From Bacteroidaceae bacterium (lineage in GTDB: Bacteria > Bacteroidota > Bacteroidia > Bacteroidales > Bacteroidaceae), in contig CAAGKZ010000014.1 of NCBI GenBank assembly GCA_900770665.1, forward strand, positions 1-26,086: DNA of 26,086 nt. The letters run 5' to 3'. The first letter of the stretch is position 1. Each line of letters starts with the position of its first letter. The notes below the pieces were generated by a model. That model ran no database searches, was not told the origin of the DNA, and worked only from the letters and a program-made list of their open reading frames with translations. The position numbers and the translations under genes are program-made. Of the stretch, positions 8,567-15,774 are shown in pieces.

Positions 8567-8598
8567 AGAGTCTATGACTTATTGTGTGGAGCTATATT

Positions 8599-8632
8599 TG
8601 CGGAGGAGATAGTTGTCTCTTCCGCATTTTTT
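8599..8632 (+). terminator. Terminator after the DsbA-like gene
   Basis: An 11-bp stem (8599-8609 with 8616-8626, one G-T wobble) with a 6-base loop is followed by six T residues. The next promoter overlaps it. Confidence 0.75.
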
Positions 8633-8642
8633 GGTAACTTTG
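8612..8642 (+). promoter_or_regulatory. Promoter of cyclophilin-peroxiredoxin-mscS unit
   Basis: The -7 box TAACTTTG (8635-8642) matches TAnnTTTG. GTTG at 8612-8615, 19 bases upstream, is the likely -33 element and falls inside the loop of the preceding terminator. Confidence 0.65.
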
Positions 8643-8666
8643 CCGAAAATGTAAAAGGATATTACT

Positions 8667-9356
8667 ATGAGAAAACTACTATACGCGGTGACCGCTCTTC
8701 TGCTTGTTGCATGCGGGTCATCGGACAATGCAAAATCAGCGGCTCCTGCCAAGGTGCGCATGCACACGACTGCCGGTGTGATTGAACTGTGTCTTTATGA
8801 CGAGACTCCCAAGCACAGGGATAATTTCCTTAAACTGGTTGAGGAGCAGCAGTTTGATTCACTTCTTTTCCATCGTGTGATAAAGGATTTTATGATACAG
8901 GGCGGCGACCCTACATCAAAACACGCCTCTGCCGGCACATTGTTGGGTGAGGGTGACCTTGGCTATACTATTGAGGCTGAATTTATGCCCGAAAGGTATT
9001 TCCACCGTCGTGGAACGCTTGCCGCAGCACGTGAGAGTGATATGGTGAACCCTGCTAAAGCCTCATCGGCAAGCCAGTTCTACATTGTCTGGGGGCAGGT
9101 ATATACTAAAGAGCAGTTGGAAAAATTCAAGGAGTTCTACAAAATCCGCATGGGTAAGGAACTCTCGCTTACCGCAGAGCAGGAAGAGGCTTATACAACA
9201 GTGGGAGGAACGCCGCACCTCGATGGCGAGTACACGGTTTTTGGCGAGGTAATCAGCGGTCTTGATGTTGTTGAGAGAATACAGAATGTGGCATGTGACG
9301 GCAACGACCGTCCGCTTGAGGATGTGAGGATTTTGAAGGTTGAAATAATAGAATGA
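8667..9356 (+). CDS. Cyclophilin-type peptidyl-prolyl isomerase lipoprotein
   Basis: This 229-residue protein has a lipoprotein signal ending LLLVAC (cysteine 16) and a cyclophilin domain from about residue 29 to the end. The signature FHRVIKDFMIQGGDP is at 68-82 and the SQF-type active-site strand SQFYIVWG at 136-143. About 35 residues, KEQLEKFKEFYKIRMGKELS and following, are inserted before the closing YTVFGEVISGLDVVERI segment. The insertion is seen in other Bacteroidetes lipoprotein cyclophilins as far as I know. The enzyme speeds proline cis-trans isomerisation during folding of exported proteins, presumably on the periplasmic side of a membrane. The next gene starts one base after its stop, so the two are translated as a unit. 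Confidence 0.92.
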   Translation: MRKLLYAVTALLLVACGSSDNAKSAAPAKVRMHTTAGVIELCLYDETPKHRDNFLKLVEEQQFDSLLFHRVIKDFMIQGGDPTSKHASAGTLLGEGDLGYTIEAEFMPERYFHRRGTLAAARESDMVNPAKASSASQFYIVWGQVYTKEQLEKFKEFYKIRMGKELSLTAEQEEAYTTVGGTPHLDGEYTVFGEVISGLDVVERIQNVACDGNDRPLEDVRILKVEIIE

Positions 9357-9357
9357 T

Positions 9358-9810
9358 ATGCTGAACATAGGTGACAAGGCACCCGATTTCTTGGGTATCG
9401 ACGAACAGGGTAATGAACAGAGAGTGAGCAATTACAGTGGCCGCAAGCTTGTGGTTTATTTCTATCCAAAGGACAGCACTCCCGGCTGCACGGCCGAGGC
9501 TTGCTCTTTGCGTGACGGTATGGACGACCTTGTAGCAGCCGGTTATGCAGTGGTGGGCATCAGTGCCGACAGTGCTGCGTCGCATACACGTTTCAAGGAG
9601 AAACAGCAACTCAACTTTCCGCTTGTGGCCGATGTGGAGAAGAGTACGATAATGGCATTCGGTGCCTATGGCGAGAAGAAAATGGCCGGTAGGGTATACA
9701 TGGGCATCATACGCACCACCTTTGTCATTGACGCCGGTGGTGTTATTGAACGTGTGATAACAAAAGTGGACACCAAGAATGCTGCAAAACAGATATTAAG
9801 CACATTATAA
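9358..9810 (+). CDS. bcp: Thioredoxin-dependent thiol peroxidase (Bcp/PrxQ)
   Basis: This 150-residue cytoplasmic peroxiredoxin of the Bcp/PrxQ group reduces hydrogen peroxide and organic peroxides using thioredoxin. The N-terminus LNIGDKAPDF is the usual entry strand. The active site is YPKDSTPGCTAEAC, with peroxidatic C44 and the resolving cysteine C49 five residues later, the spacing typical of two-cysteine Bcp proteins. The family arginine is present in the strand MGIIRTTFVID near 115-125. The start codon follows the cyclophilin stop by one base, and mscS begins 25 bases downstream, so one transcript is likely. Length is normal. Confidence 0.95.
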   Translation: MLNIGDKAPDFLGIDEQGNEQRVSNYSGRKLVVYFYPKDSTPGCTAEACSLRDGMDDLVAAGYAVVGISADSAASHTRFKEKQQLNFPLVADVEKSTIMAFGAYGEKKMAGRVYMGIIRTTFVIDAGGVIERVITKVDTKNAAKQILSTL

Positions 9811-9835
9811 AATACTATTTTAAAACTATTGATTT

Positions 9836-10741
9836 ATGTTTCTTTTTCAGTTTCTAAACGAAGTCGCTGCTACTGACAGCGTGGCAACAGCCGGTGTTTC
9901 GGATACGTTGTCTTCAATTTCGGGCATGAGTGCCGATGAAATCAAACAGGTTGTCACAACTTTTGTGATGTCATTCTCCATTAAGTTGGTGAAGGTGTTG
10001 CTCATTTGGTTTGTGGGCCGTTGGGTGCTAAAACGTGTTGTCAACCTTCTCAAACGCATTATGGAAAAACACATTGACAATGTGTCTGTGAGATCCTTTA
10101 TTATCAGCATCATTGATGTGGTGGTAATGATTCTGTTGATTTTGATGATTATTGGTGTTCTTGGCATTGATACCTCATCATTCATTGCAATCTTTGCTTC
10201 GGCCGGTGTTGCAATCGGTATGGCATTGAGCGGCACTTTGCAGAACTTTGCCGGTGGTGTGATGATTCTTCTTTTCCGTCCCTTCAAGGTTGGTGACTTC
10301 ATTGAGGCGCAGGGCGTGTCGGGCTCGGTAAAGGAGATTCAAATCTTCAATACAGTGATTACAACCCCCGATAACAAGGTGCTTCTTTTGCCTAACGGTC
10401 CTGTGTCAACTGGCATCATCAACAACTATTCGCGTGAACCGCTGCGCCGTGTTGACTTTACATTCTCAATAAGCTATGGCGATGATTTCGAAAAGGCAAA
10501 GAAGGTGCTCCTGGCACTTGTTGCCGATGATAAACGAGTTCTTAACGAACCCGCTGCGCCATTTGTTGAATTGGGCGCTCTCGCTGCCAGCTCAATAGAT
10601 ATCACTGTGCGTCTGTGGTGCAAGCAGGAGGATTATTGGGGTATCAAGTTCGACCTTAACAAGAAGGTTTATGAGACATTCCCCAAGGAGGGATTGAACT
10701 TCCCGTTCCAGACACTTACTGTAAATGTTACAAAGGAGTGA
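9836..10741 (+). CDS. MscS-family mechanosensitive channel
   Basis: This is a 301-residue small-conductance mechanosensitive channel subunit that opens under membrane tension to release solutes during osmotic downshock. Three transmembrane helices are visible at about 42-64, 86-108 and 113-140. The third is the glycine/alanine-rich pore helix, ASAGVAIGMALSGTLQNFAGG. The junction motif MILLFRPFKVGDFIE leads into the beta domain (about 155-205, with the LLPNGPVSTGIINNYS segment) and an alpha/beta C-terminal domain. Length matches the minimal E. coli MscS (286 residues). It sits third behind the cyclophilin and peroxiredoxin genes; no promoter of its own is evident in the 25-base gap. Confidence 0.93.
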   Translation: MFLFQFLNEVAATDSVATAGVSDTLSSISGMSADEIKQVVTTFVMSFSIKLVKVLLIWFVGRWVLKRVVNLLKRIMEKHIDNVSVRSFIISIIDVVVMILLILMIIGVLGIDTSSFIAIFASAGVAIGMALSGTLQNFAGGVMILLFRPFKVGDFIEAQGVSGSVKEIQIFNTVITTPDNKVLLLPNGPVSTGIINNYSREPLRRVDFTFSISYGDDFEKAKKVLLALVADDKRVLNEPAAPFVELGALAASSIDITVRLWCKQEDYWGIKFDLNKKVYETFPKEGLNFPFQTLTVNVTKE

Positions 10742-10748
10742 AAATGAC

Positions 10749-10799
10749 TAAAAAGCGTATCGCTGCGTTATACTTGTCTTCAAAATCCTCATTTACGCT
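10749..10799 (+). repeat. 51-bp intergenic repeat, copy 1
   Basis: Starts 8 bases after the mscS stop. It differs from copy 2 at one base (TACTTG against TACTAG). Its right half, CTTCAAAATC to TTTAC, can fold with 10804-10822 (GTAAA to GGTTTTGAAG) into an imperfect hairpin. Confidence 0.8.
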
Positions 10800-10876
10800 C
10801 AGTAAACTGCGGTTTTGAAGCCTTCGCAAGCCTTGCGCTCCATCTTTTTATTCATTTTCATAAAAAGAGGTGACTA

Positions 10877-10927
10877 TAAAAAGCGTATCGCTGCGTTATA
10901 CTAGTCTTCAAAATCCTCATTTACGCT
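10877..10927 (+). repeat. 51-bp intergenic repeat, copy 2
   Basis: Matches copy 1 at 50 of 51 positions, from TAAAAAGCGTATCGCTGCG to ATTTACGCT. It is 128 bases downstream of copy 1. Confidence 0.8.
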
Positions 10928-10960
10928 GCGTTATACTAGTCTTTAAAATCCTCATTTACG
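10925..10960 (+). repeat. Truncated third repeat copy
   Basis: GCTGCGTTATACTAGTCTT and the following bases repeat the right 36 bases of the unit with one change. It shares its first three bases with copy 2, so the duplication restarted at the internal GCTGCG. Confidence 0.75.
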
Positions 10961-10998
10961 ACAGGGAGAGGGCGTTAAAGCCTTTTTCCTGTCGTAAA
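10955..10998 (+). terminator. Hairpin closing the repeat block
   Basis: An 11-bp perfect stem (TTTACGACAGG, 10955-10965, with 10988-10998) is extended by weaker inner pairing. Its left arm starts in the last bases of repeat copy 3. There is no T-run beyond it, so a terminator role is uncertain. Confidence 0.45.
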
Positions 10999-11064
10999 TG
11001 TTAAATATTGGCTTTTGGATAAAATTTATTATTCCGTAAAATATGTTAAAACCTATATTTTTTG

Positions 11065-11072
11065 TAATTTTG
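11065..11072 (+). promoter_or_regulatory. -7 box of sulP transcript
   Basis: TAATTTTG matches TAnnTTTG exactly. No clear -33 element is visible in the AT-rich DNA upstream. Transcription would start near 11079. Confidence 0.55.
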
Positions 11073-11082
11073 CACGCCGTTT

Positions 11083-11130
11083 ATGAAAACGCATTTGCGC
11101 CGTTCGCGAATGGGGCGCTTTTTGCTGTGA
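11083..11130 (+). CDS. Possible sulP leader peptide (MKTHLRRSRMGRFLLL)
   Basis: A 15-sense-codon-plus-one short frame runs from ATG at 11083 to TGA at 11128-11130, giving a 16-residue basic peptide. It would begin almost at the predicted transcript start and so be near leaderless. It overlaps a terminator-like hairpin fully and ends 21 bases before sulP. Such a short frame can arise by chance; I report it because of the overlap. Confidence 0.25.
   Translation: MKTHLRRSRMGRFLL
11097..11123 (+). promoter_or_regulatory. Terminator-like hairpin in sulP leader
   Basis: GCGCC (11097-11101) pairs with GGCGC (11114-11118). Inside is the small self-complementary TTCGCGAA, and five T residues follow. 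It lies between the -7 box and the sulP start, so it could act as an attenuator. Confidence 0.45.
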
Positions 11131-11151
11131 AAAACAAAAAAATAGGATATA

Positions 11152-12858
11152 ATGAAAGCGAAGAATCTTATTGATTTTCATCCAAAGTTTTTCAGTACAA
11201 TGAAAAACTATTCCCGTGAGAAATTTGTAGCCGATGTAATTGCCGGCATCATAGTTGGTGTCATTGCCATTCCATTGGCAATTGCTTTTGGTCTTGCAAG
11301 TGGAGTGGGTGCAGCCGAGGGTCTTATTACTGCAATCCTTGCAGGTTTCCTCATTTCGGCTTTTGGCGGTTCAAAGGTGCAGATTGGTGGTCCTACAGGA
11401 GCCTTCATCCCCATCATTGCGGGAGTTATTGCAAAGTTCGGCATTGAGGGACTTATAATTGCGACCATTATGGCCGGTGTCATGCTCATAATTATGGGTC
11501 TGTGCCGAATGGGGACTGTAATCAAGTTCATGCCTTATCCTATCATCATCGGTTTCACAGGCGGTATTGCAATAACAATCTTCTCGACACAGATAAATGA
11601 CCTCCTTGGTCTTGGAATCAGCGAGGTGCCCGAGACTTTTGTTGACAAGTGGGTGTGCTATTTCAATCACATGGGAAACATCGACTACTGGAGTGCCGGA
11701 ATGGGTATACTGAGTGTGGTGATTATTGCCTTGACTCCTAAGTTCTCAAAGAAAATCCCCGGTTCGCTCTTGGCAATCGTTATCATGACAATCGTTTCTT
11801 GCCTGTTGAGTGAATATGCCGGTGTGAATACAATAAAGACAATCGGCGATATCGGCGACGGTATGCCTGATGGCTTGCCTGCCTTTACTGCGCCTTCTTT
11901 GCCTGCCGGTACCACATTCTTTGAGATGCTAAAGGAACTTGCTCCTGTTGCGTTTACCATTGCAATACTTGGCGCTATTGAATCACTTCTTTCGGCAATG
12001 GTTGCCGATGGTGTGATAGGTGACCGTCACAACTCGAATACCGAGCTTATCGGTCAGGGTATTGCAAATGTGGTTGTACCATTCTTCGGTGGTATTCCTG
12101 CTACCGGTGCAATTGCGCGTACAATGGCAAACATCAATAACGGTGGCCGCACTCCGGTGGCAGGTATCGTACACACACTTGTGCTGTTGGTTGTTTTGCT
12201 GTTCCTTGGCAATGTGGTGGAACTCATCCCAATGCCTTGCCTTGCCGGTGTGCTTGTGATGGTATCATACAACATGAGTGGCTGGAGAACCATCAAGTCA
12301 ATGTGCAAGAGCTCTATGTCGGGAACCAGCGTGCTCTTCGTTACATTGTTGCTAACAGTGTTCTTTGACCTTACATTGGCTATTGAGGTAGGTCTTGTAA
12401 TGGCTATCGTGCTGTTCATGAGACGTGCAATGGGCAGCGCGCATATCTCTGTCGTGCGTAACGAGATGGGTGTGCACAACGATGGCGAGAACGACGAGGT
12501 ACTCACTATCCCTGCCGGCACAGAGGTGTTTGAGATTGAGGGACCATTCTTCTTTGGTATCGCAAACAAGTTCGACGAGCTTACACGCAACACCGACGCC
12601 ATGCCGATACGTGTCATCCGTATGCGAAAAGTTACCTTCATTGATGCAACAGGTTTGCATAACCTTGAAATATTCATCGAGGCTTCTCAAAGGGAGGGAC
12701 GCACGGTTATTCTTTCAGGCGTTCACGACAACGTGGAGAAAGCGCTGCACAAGGCCGGCATTGTACAGATGGTTGGTGACAAGAATGTATGCAGCAACAT
12801 TCATCTTGCCCTGCAGCGTGCACAGGAAGTTTCTGATGCGCTTGCAGCCGGCAAATGA
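11152..12858 (+). CDS. SulP-family anion transporter with STAS domain
   Basis: This 568-residue inner membrane protein belongs to the SLC26/SulP family, which carries sulfate, bicarbonate or other small anions. The membrane part (about residues 25-430) shows the family motifs GGPTGAFIPI at 79-88 and GGIPATGAIARTMANINNGG at 313-332. A cytoplasmic STAS domain follows at about 455-560, with the conserved FIDATGLHNLEIF loop. Bicarbonate and sulfate are both plausible substrates; there are no sulfur or carbonic anhydrase genes next to it to decide. The stop overlaps the start of the following exporter gene by four bases (ATGA), so the two are translationally coupled. The leader holds a structured element. 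Confidence 0.93.
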   Translation: MKAKNLIDFHPKFFSTMKNYSREKFVADVIAGIIVGVIAIPLAIAFGLASGVGAAEGLITAILAGFLISAFGGSKVQIGGPTGAFIPIIAGVIAKFGIEGLIIATIMAGVMLIIMGLCRMGTVIKFMPYPIIIGFTGGIAITIFSTQINDLLGLGISEVPETFVDKWVCYFNHMGNIDYWSAGMGILSVVIIALTPKFSKKIPGSLLAIVIMTIVSCLLSEYAGVNTIKTIGDIGDGMPDGLPAFTAPSLPAGTTFFEMLKELAPVAFTIAILGAIESLLSAMVADGVIGDRHNSNTELIGQGIANVVVPFFGGIPATGAIARTMANINNGGRTPVAGIVHTLVLLVVLLFLGNVVELIPMPCLAGVLVMVSYNMSGWRTIKSMCKSSMSGTSVLFVTLLLTVFFDLTLAIEVGLVMAIVLFMRRAMGSAHISVVRNEMGVHNDGENDEVLTIPAGTEVFEIEGPFFFGIANKFDELTRNTDAMPIRVIRMRKVTFIDATGLHNLEIFIEASQREGRTVILSGVHDNVEKALHKAGIVQMVGDKNVCSNIHLALQRAQEVSDALAAGK

Positions 12859-13772
12859 AAAGCAGTGCCTTGATGGATAATGGCAAGCAGCCAAAGCCTG
12901 CGGCGTGGGTGTATGTTATCGCATTCCTTATTGTGGTGATATGGGGCTGTACATTCGTGCAGACAAAAGTTCTCATCAATTCGGGCTTGCGCCCCGATGA
13001 GATTTTTACCCTGCGCTTTGTGATAGCCTATCTGCTCATGCTTCCGTTTGCAGGGCGTCGTCTCTTCCTTGACAATGTCAAGGATGAACTTACCGCGCTT
13101 CTGCTCGGCCTTTTTGGCGGTTCGCTCTATTTTATAGTGGAGAATTATGCGCTTGCCTATGGATACTGTTCCAATGTCTCCCTGATAGTTTGTCTCACCC
13201 CGTTGGCAACTGCGCTCATTGTGGGGTGGCGCTATCCGACCGAGCGACTTGGGAAAGCCGGAATGGCCGGGTCGTTGGTGGCGTTGGCCGGAATGGCTTT
13301 GGTTGTGTTCAACGGTAACTTTGTGCTCAAGTTGTCGCCTCTTGGCGATGTACTCTCGCTTGCTGCCTGCATCTGCTGGGCGCTCTATTCACTGCTGATT
13401 AAACGCTTGGGAGCACGTTACAGCAATATGCTTGTAACGCGCAAAGTTTTCGGTTACGGTCTGTTGACAATACTTCCTCTTGTGCTTGTGCACGGCATTG
13501 ACTATAATATAGTCGTTGATGGCGGTGTACGGGTATGGGGAAATATATTGTTCCTTGGCTGTGTGGCATCAATGCTATGTTTCCTGGGATGGAACTGGTG
13601 CCTTGTCCGCTTGGGTACGGTGCGTGCGACAAATTTTCTTTACCTCAATCCCGTGGTGGCCATACTTTCATCGACACTTGTGCTTGGTGAACGTGTTACA
13701 TGGATTGCCATAAGCGGTGCCGTTCTCATTCTTGCCGGTTTGGTGTATATTGACAAGCATCGTCTGCACTAA
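12855..13772 (+). CDS. EamA/DMT-family transporter
   Basis: This 305-residue protein has about ten hydrophobic helices arranged as two EamA repeats (about 18-150 and 160-300). Typical elements are WGCTFVQTKVLINSGL in the first helix pair and LYLNPVVAILSSTLVLGERV near the end, the latter being the hallmark of drug/metabolite exporters. These proteins usually export amino acids or other small metabolites. The substrate cannot be inferred. The ATG at 12855 overlaps the sulP stop; a second in-frame Met is at residue 6. Coupling to an anion transporter is curious, but I know no established functional link. Confidence 0.9.
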   Translation: MKSSALMDNGKQPKPAAWVYVIAFLIVVIWGCTFVQTKVLINSGLRPDEIFTLRFVIAYLLMLPFAGRRLFLDNVKDELTALLLGLFGGSLYFIVENYALAYGYCSNVSLIVCLTPLATALIVGWRYPTERLGKAGMAGSLVALAGMALVVFNGNFVLKLSPLGDVLSLAACICWALYSLLIKRLGARYSNMLVTRKVFGYGLLTILPLVLVHGIDYNIVVDGGVRVWGNILFLGCVASMLCFLGWNWCLVRLGTVRATNFLYLNPVVAILSSTLVLGERVTWIAISGAVLILAGLVYIDKHRLH

Positions 13773-13803
13773 GAATATGCAACACTCTTTTCATCTGCAG
13801 CTA

Positions 13804-13834
13804 TTGACAGGTGATGAAAAAAATGTTATTTTCG
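13804..13834 (+). promoter_or_regulatory. Promoter of 5'-nucleotidase gene
   Basis: TTG at 13804-13806 and TATTTTCG at 13827-13834 (TAnnTTTG with one change) are separated by 20 bases. The predicted leader is about 80 bases and holds the inverted repeat below. Confidence 0.5.
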
Positions 13835-13842
13835 CAACTCTT

Positions 13843-13913
13843 TTTAGAAGCTGTTCAAATTTATATCGCGTGGCTTCTGAATAAAATATTTTTTAATTTA
13901 AACAACTTCTAAA
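13843..13913. repeat. Inverted repeat in nucleotidase leader
   Basis: TTTAGAAGCTGTTCAAATT (13843-13861) and its reverse complement at 13895-13913 match at 17 of 19 positions. A direct repeat of 16 bases, CTTCTGAATAAAATAT at 13874-13889 and CTTCTAAATAAAATAT at 13906-13921, overlaps the right arm. The gene starts at 13922, directly after it. Confidence 0.65.
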
Positions 13914-13921
13914 TAAAATAT

Positions 13922-14887
13922 ATGGAAAGTTTGGATGGCAGGCTGGTTATCGGTGTCTCTTCAAGAGCGCTGTTTGACCTTGAGACCGAGAATGAGATAT
14001 TTGAGAAGTACGGCGTTACTCGTTACCGCCAGTATCAGGAGGAACACGAGGACGAACCCCTTGAAAAGGGTACGGCATTCTATCTGGTGAAGAGTCTCCT
14101 TGAACTCAACAAGCAGGCAAACCGCCCCATTGTGGAGGTGGTTGTGATGTCGCGCAACAGTCCCGAGACAGGTATGCGTATGCTCAAGTCGCTCGATATG
14201 TATGGTCTTGACATAACCCGTGTGGCGCTTTCCGGCGGCGAGTCGCTGTCAAAGTATCTCAAGGCTTTCTCGGTTGACCTTTTCCTTTCAAAGGACGAGG
14301 GTGACGTGCAGCGCGTGATGGATTCGGGTATTTGTGCTTCGGCGCTCATCTATGCCCCTCCAACCGATTTCAACCCCGAGGAGAGTCGTGTGAAGATTGC
14401 CTTCGATGCCGATGCCGTGATATTCTCGGACGAGTCGGAGTGCCGTTTTAAACGCGAAGGCTTCGATGCGTTCTACAAATATGAGAAGGAGAATGCCGAT
14501 ATCCCGTTGAAGGAGGGTCCTTTTGCCAATCTGTTGAAGAAATTGTCGCAGATACAGGAGTGTCTCCCTACATCTATCGAACTCTCTCCTCTGCGTCTTG
14601 CCATTGTAACATCGCGCAGTATGCCGTCGCACTTCCGCGTCATAAAGACGTTGCGCAAGTGGGGCGTGTATGTCGATGAGGCCTACTTCCTTGGCGGATT
14701 GCGCAAGGATGAGCTGCTCAAGGCTTTCGGCGCACACATCTTCTTCGACGACCAGGATACACACCTCTCTTCTTCGAGCAAGTATGTTCCGGCCGGAAAG
14801 GTTCCGTATTACTCCGATTCGCAGATAAACGAAGTGGTGCGCGAAAAACAGAAACAGAAAGAGGACACAGCAAACAAAAACGTGTGA
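13922..14887 (+). CDS. 5'-nucleotidase, cytosolic NT5C1-like family
   Basis: This 321-residue soluble protein matches the PF06189 5'-nucleotidase family known from bacteria and from animal NT5C1. The N-terminus LVIGVSSRALFDLETENEIFEKYG, then the Y-R-x-Y-Q and GTAFYLVKSLLELN stretches, is characteristic. Later come VVVMSRNSPETGMRMLKSL, the aspartate-containing KIAFDADAVIFSDESE, and FFLGGLRKDELLKAFGAHIFFDDQ-like sequence near 255-285. The acidic motifs suggest a magnesium-dependent HAD-like phosphatase acting on nucleoside monophosphates in the cytoplasm. It has its own promoter with a repeat-bearing leader and is followed by a terminator, so it appears monocistronic. I am confident of the family, less of the preferred nucleotide. 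Confidence 0.85.
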   Translation: MESLDGRLVIGVSSRALFDLETENEIFEKYGVTRYRQYQEEHEDEPLEKGTAFYLVKSLLELNKQANRPIVEVVVMSRNSPETGMRMLKSLDMYGLDITRVALSGGESLSKYLKAFSVDLFLSKDEGDVQRVMDSGICASALIYAPPTDFNPEESRVKIAFDADAVIFSDESECRFKREGFDAFYKYEKENADIPLKEGPFANLLKKLSQIQECLPTSIELSPLRLAIVTSRSMPSHFRVIKTLRKWGVYVDEAYFLGGLRKDELLKAFGAHIFFDDQDTHLSSSSKYVPAGKVPYYSDSQINEVVREKQKQKEDTANKNV

Positions 14888-14900
14888 AATATGTTTGAAT

Positions 14901-14931
14901 GATGGCCGGTGTGATGCCGGTCATCATTTTT
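14901..14931 (+). terminator. Terminator after 5'-nucleotidase gene
   Basis: A 9-bp stem (14901-14909 with 14917-14925, one G-T wobble) with a 7-base loop is followed by a run of T residues at 14927-14933. Confidence 0.8.
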
Positions 14932-14947
14932 TTAAATATTTTGCACA

Positions 14948-15412
14948 ATGAAAACATTTAAGTATTCCATTCTTTTTATTCTGCTTTCGTTGCTTGTCGG
15001 CTATGTCTCAATGCTTGTGCAGAGCGAGTCGATAGAGAGTTGGTATCCGTTCCTTGATAAATCGTCACTCACACCTCCCGGTTATGTATTCTCGTTGGTG
15101 TGGGGCGCTCTCTATGTCCTTATGGGATTATCGGCCGGAATTGTGTGGGGAAACCGGACATCCGCCACACGGGTGCTGATGTTCCTTTTTGGGGTGCAGC
15201 TCTTTCTTAATCTGCTCTGGAGCTTTACTTTCTTCTATGCACAGATGCCGCTGCTTGCCTTTGTGGTTCTTGTGGCGCTCTTCTTTGTCGTTGCGCTCTA
15301 TGTGTTGGGATGCTATGGGCGATACCGTTTGGCAATGTTCCTGAATATTCCCTATCTCCTGTGGCTGCTCTTTGCTGCATATCTTAATGTATATATAGTG
15401 CTGTTTAATTAA
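14948..15412 (+). CDS. tspO: TspO/MBR family protein
   Basis: This 154-residue inner membrane protein has five predicted helices and the tryptophan-rich TspO signatures: SLTPPGYVFSLVWGALYVLMG near 40-60 and NLLWSFTFF near 88-96. TspO proteins, homologues of the mitochondrial translocator protein, bind or handle porphyrins and related compounds and are linked to stress or light regulation in other bacteria. Its role in Bacteroidales is not established. No convincing promoter is visible in the 60-base gap after the nucleotidase terminator; the AT-rich stretch at 14931-14942 may serve. A heptamer array begins eight bases after its stop. Confidence 0.92.
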   Translation: MKTFKYSILFILLSLLVGYVSMLVQSESIESWYPFLDKSSLTPPGYVFSLVWGALYVLMGLSAGIVWGNRTSATRVLMFLFGVQLFLNLLWSFTFFYAQMPLLAFVVLVALFFVVALYVLGCYGRYRLAMFLNIPYLLWLLFAAYLNVYIVLFN

Positions 15413-15420
15413 GCAAGCGG

Positions 15421-15484
15421 AAAGGTGAAAAACGGAAAGGTGAAAACTGAAAGGTGAAAACTGAAAGGTGAAATGTGAAAGCGG
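15421..15484 (+). repeat. Heptamer array after tspO, 9 units
   Basis: AAAGGTG and AAAACTG alternate for most of the array, with one 8-base unit (AAAAACGG at 15428-15435) and the usual closing unit AAAGCGG at 15478-15484. Confidence 0.85.
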
Positions 15485-15520
15485 AGAGTGCGACGTTTGC
15501 AGAGCAATCGTCGCACTTTC
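15484..15520 (+). terminator. Terminator beyond tspO array
   Basis: AGTGCGACG (15487-15495) pairs with 15509-15517, with inner pairing TTGC/GCAA, and the outer stem extends to 15484-15520. TTTC follows. The hairpin starts right where the heptamer array stops. Confidence 0.6.
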
Positions 15521-15739
15521 TACATATCAGTTTTCACTTTTAACAACATTCGCTAATCGCAACCCGCAGGGCACGACTGGAATCCGTGCTGCCTGCGACT
15601 AATTGCTGTTGGCATCGTCGAACCCTCGGTTAAAACTAACCTCGGATTTCACCTTTCAGTTTTAAACACACTTCGTGTGCTTGAACCTGCTTCCGCTCGC
15701 TTTGTGTGTAAGCTTAGCTTCCACCCACTCGCTTAATCG
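15521..15739. other. Non-coding region between convergent tspO and cbpA
   Basis: There is no supportable gene. It holds two short minus-orientation heptamer arrays (15528-15541, two units; 15643-15663, three units), a hairpin at 15565-15597 (CGCAGG and GCACG pairing with CGTGC and CCTGCG), and the small dyad GGTTA/TAACC near 15629-15642. It looks like an accumulation of dispersed repeats. Confidence 0.6.
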
Positions 15740-15774
15740 CAGCTTTCACCTTTCACCTTTCACTTTTCACCTTT
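15740..15774 (-). repeat. Heptamer array at cbpA 3' end, 5 units
   Basis: Read on the minus strand the units are AAAGGTG, AAAAGTG, AAAGGTG, AAAGGTG and AAAGCTG. The cbpA stop codon (plus 15753-15755) lies inside the array. Confidence 0.85.
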
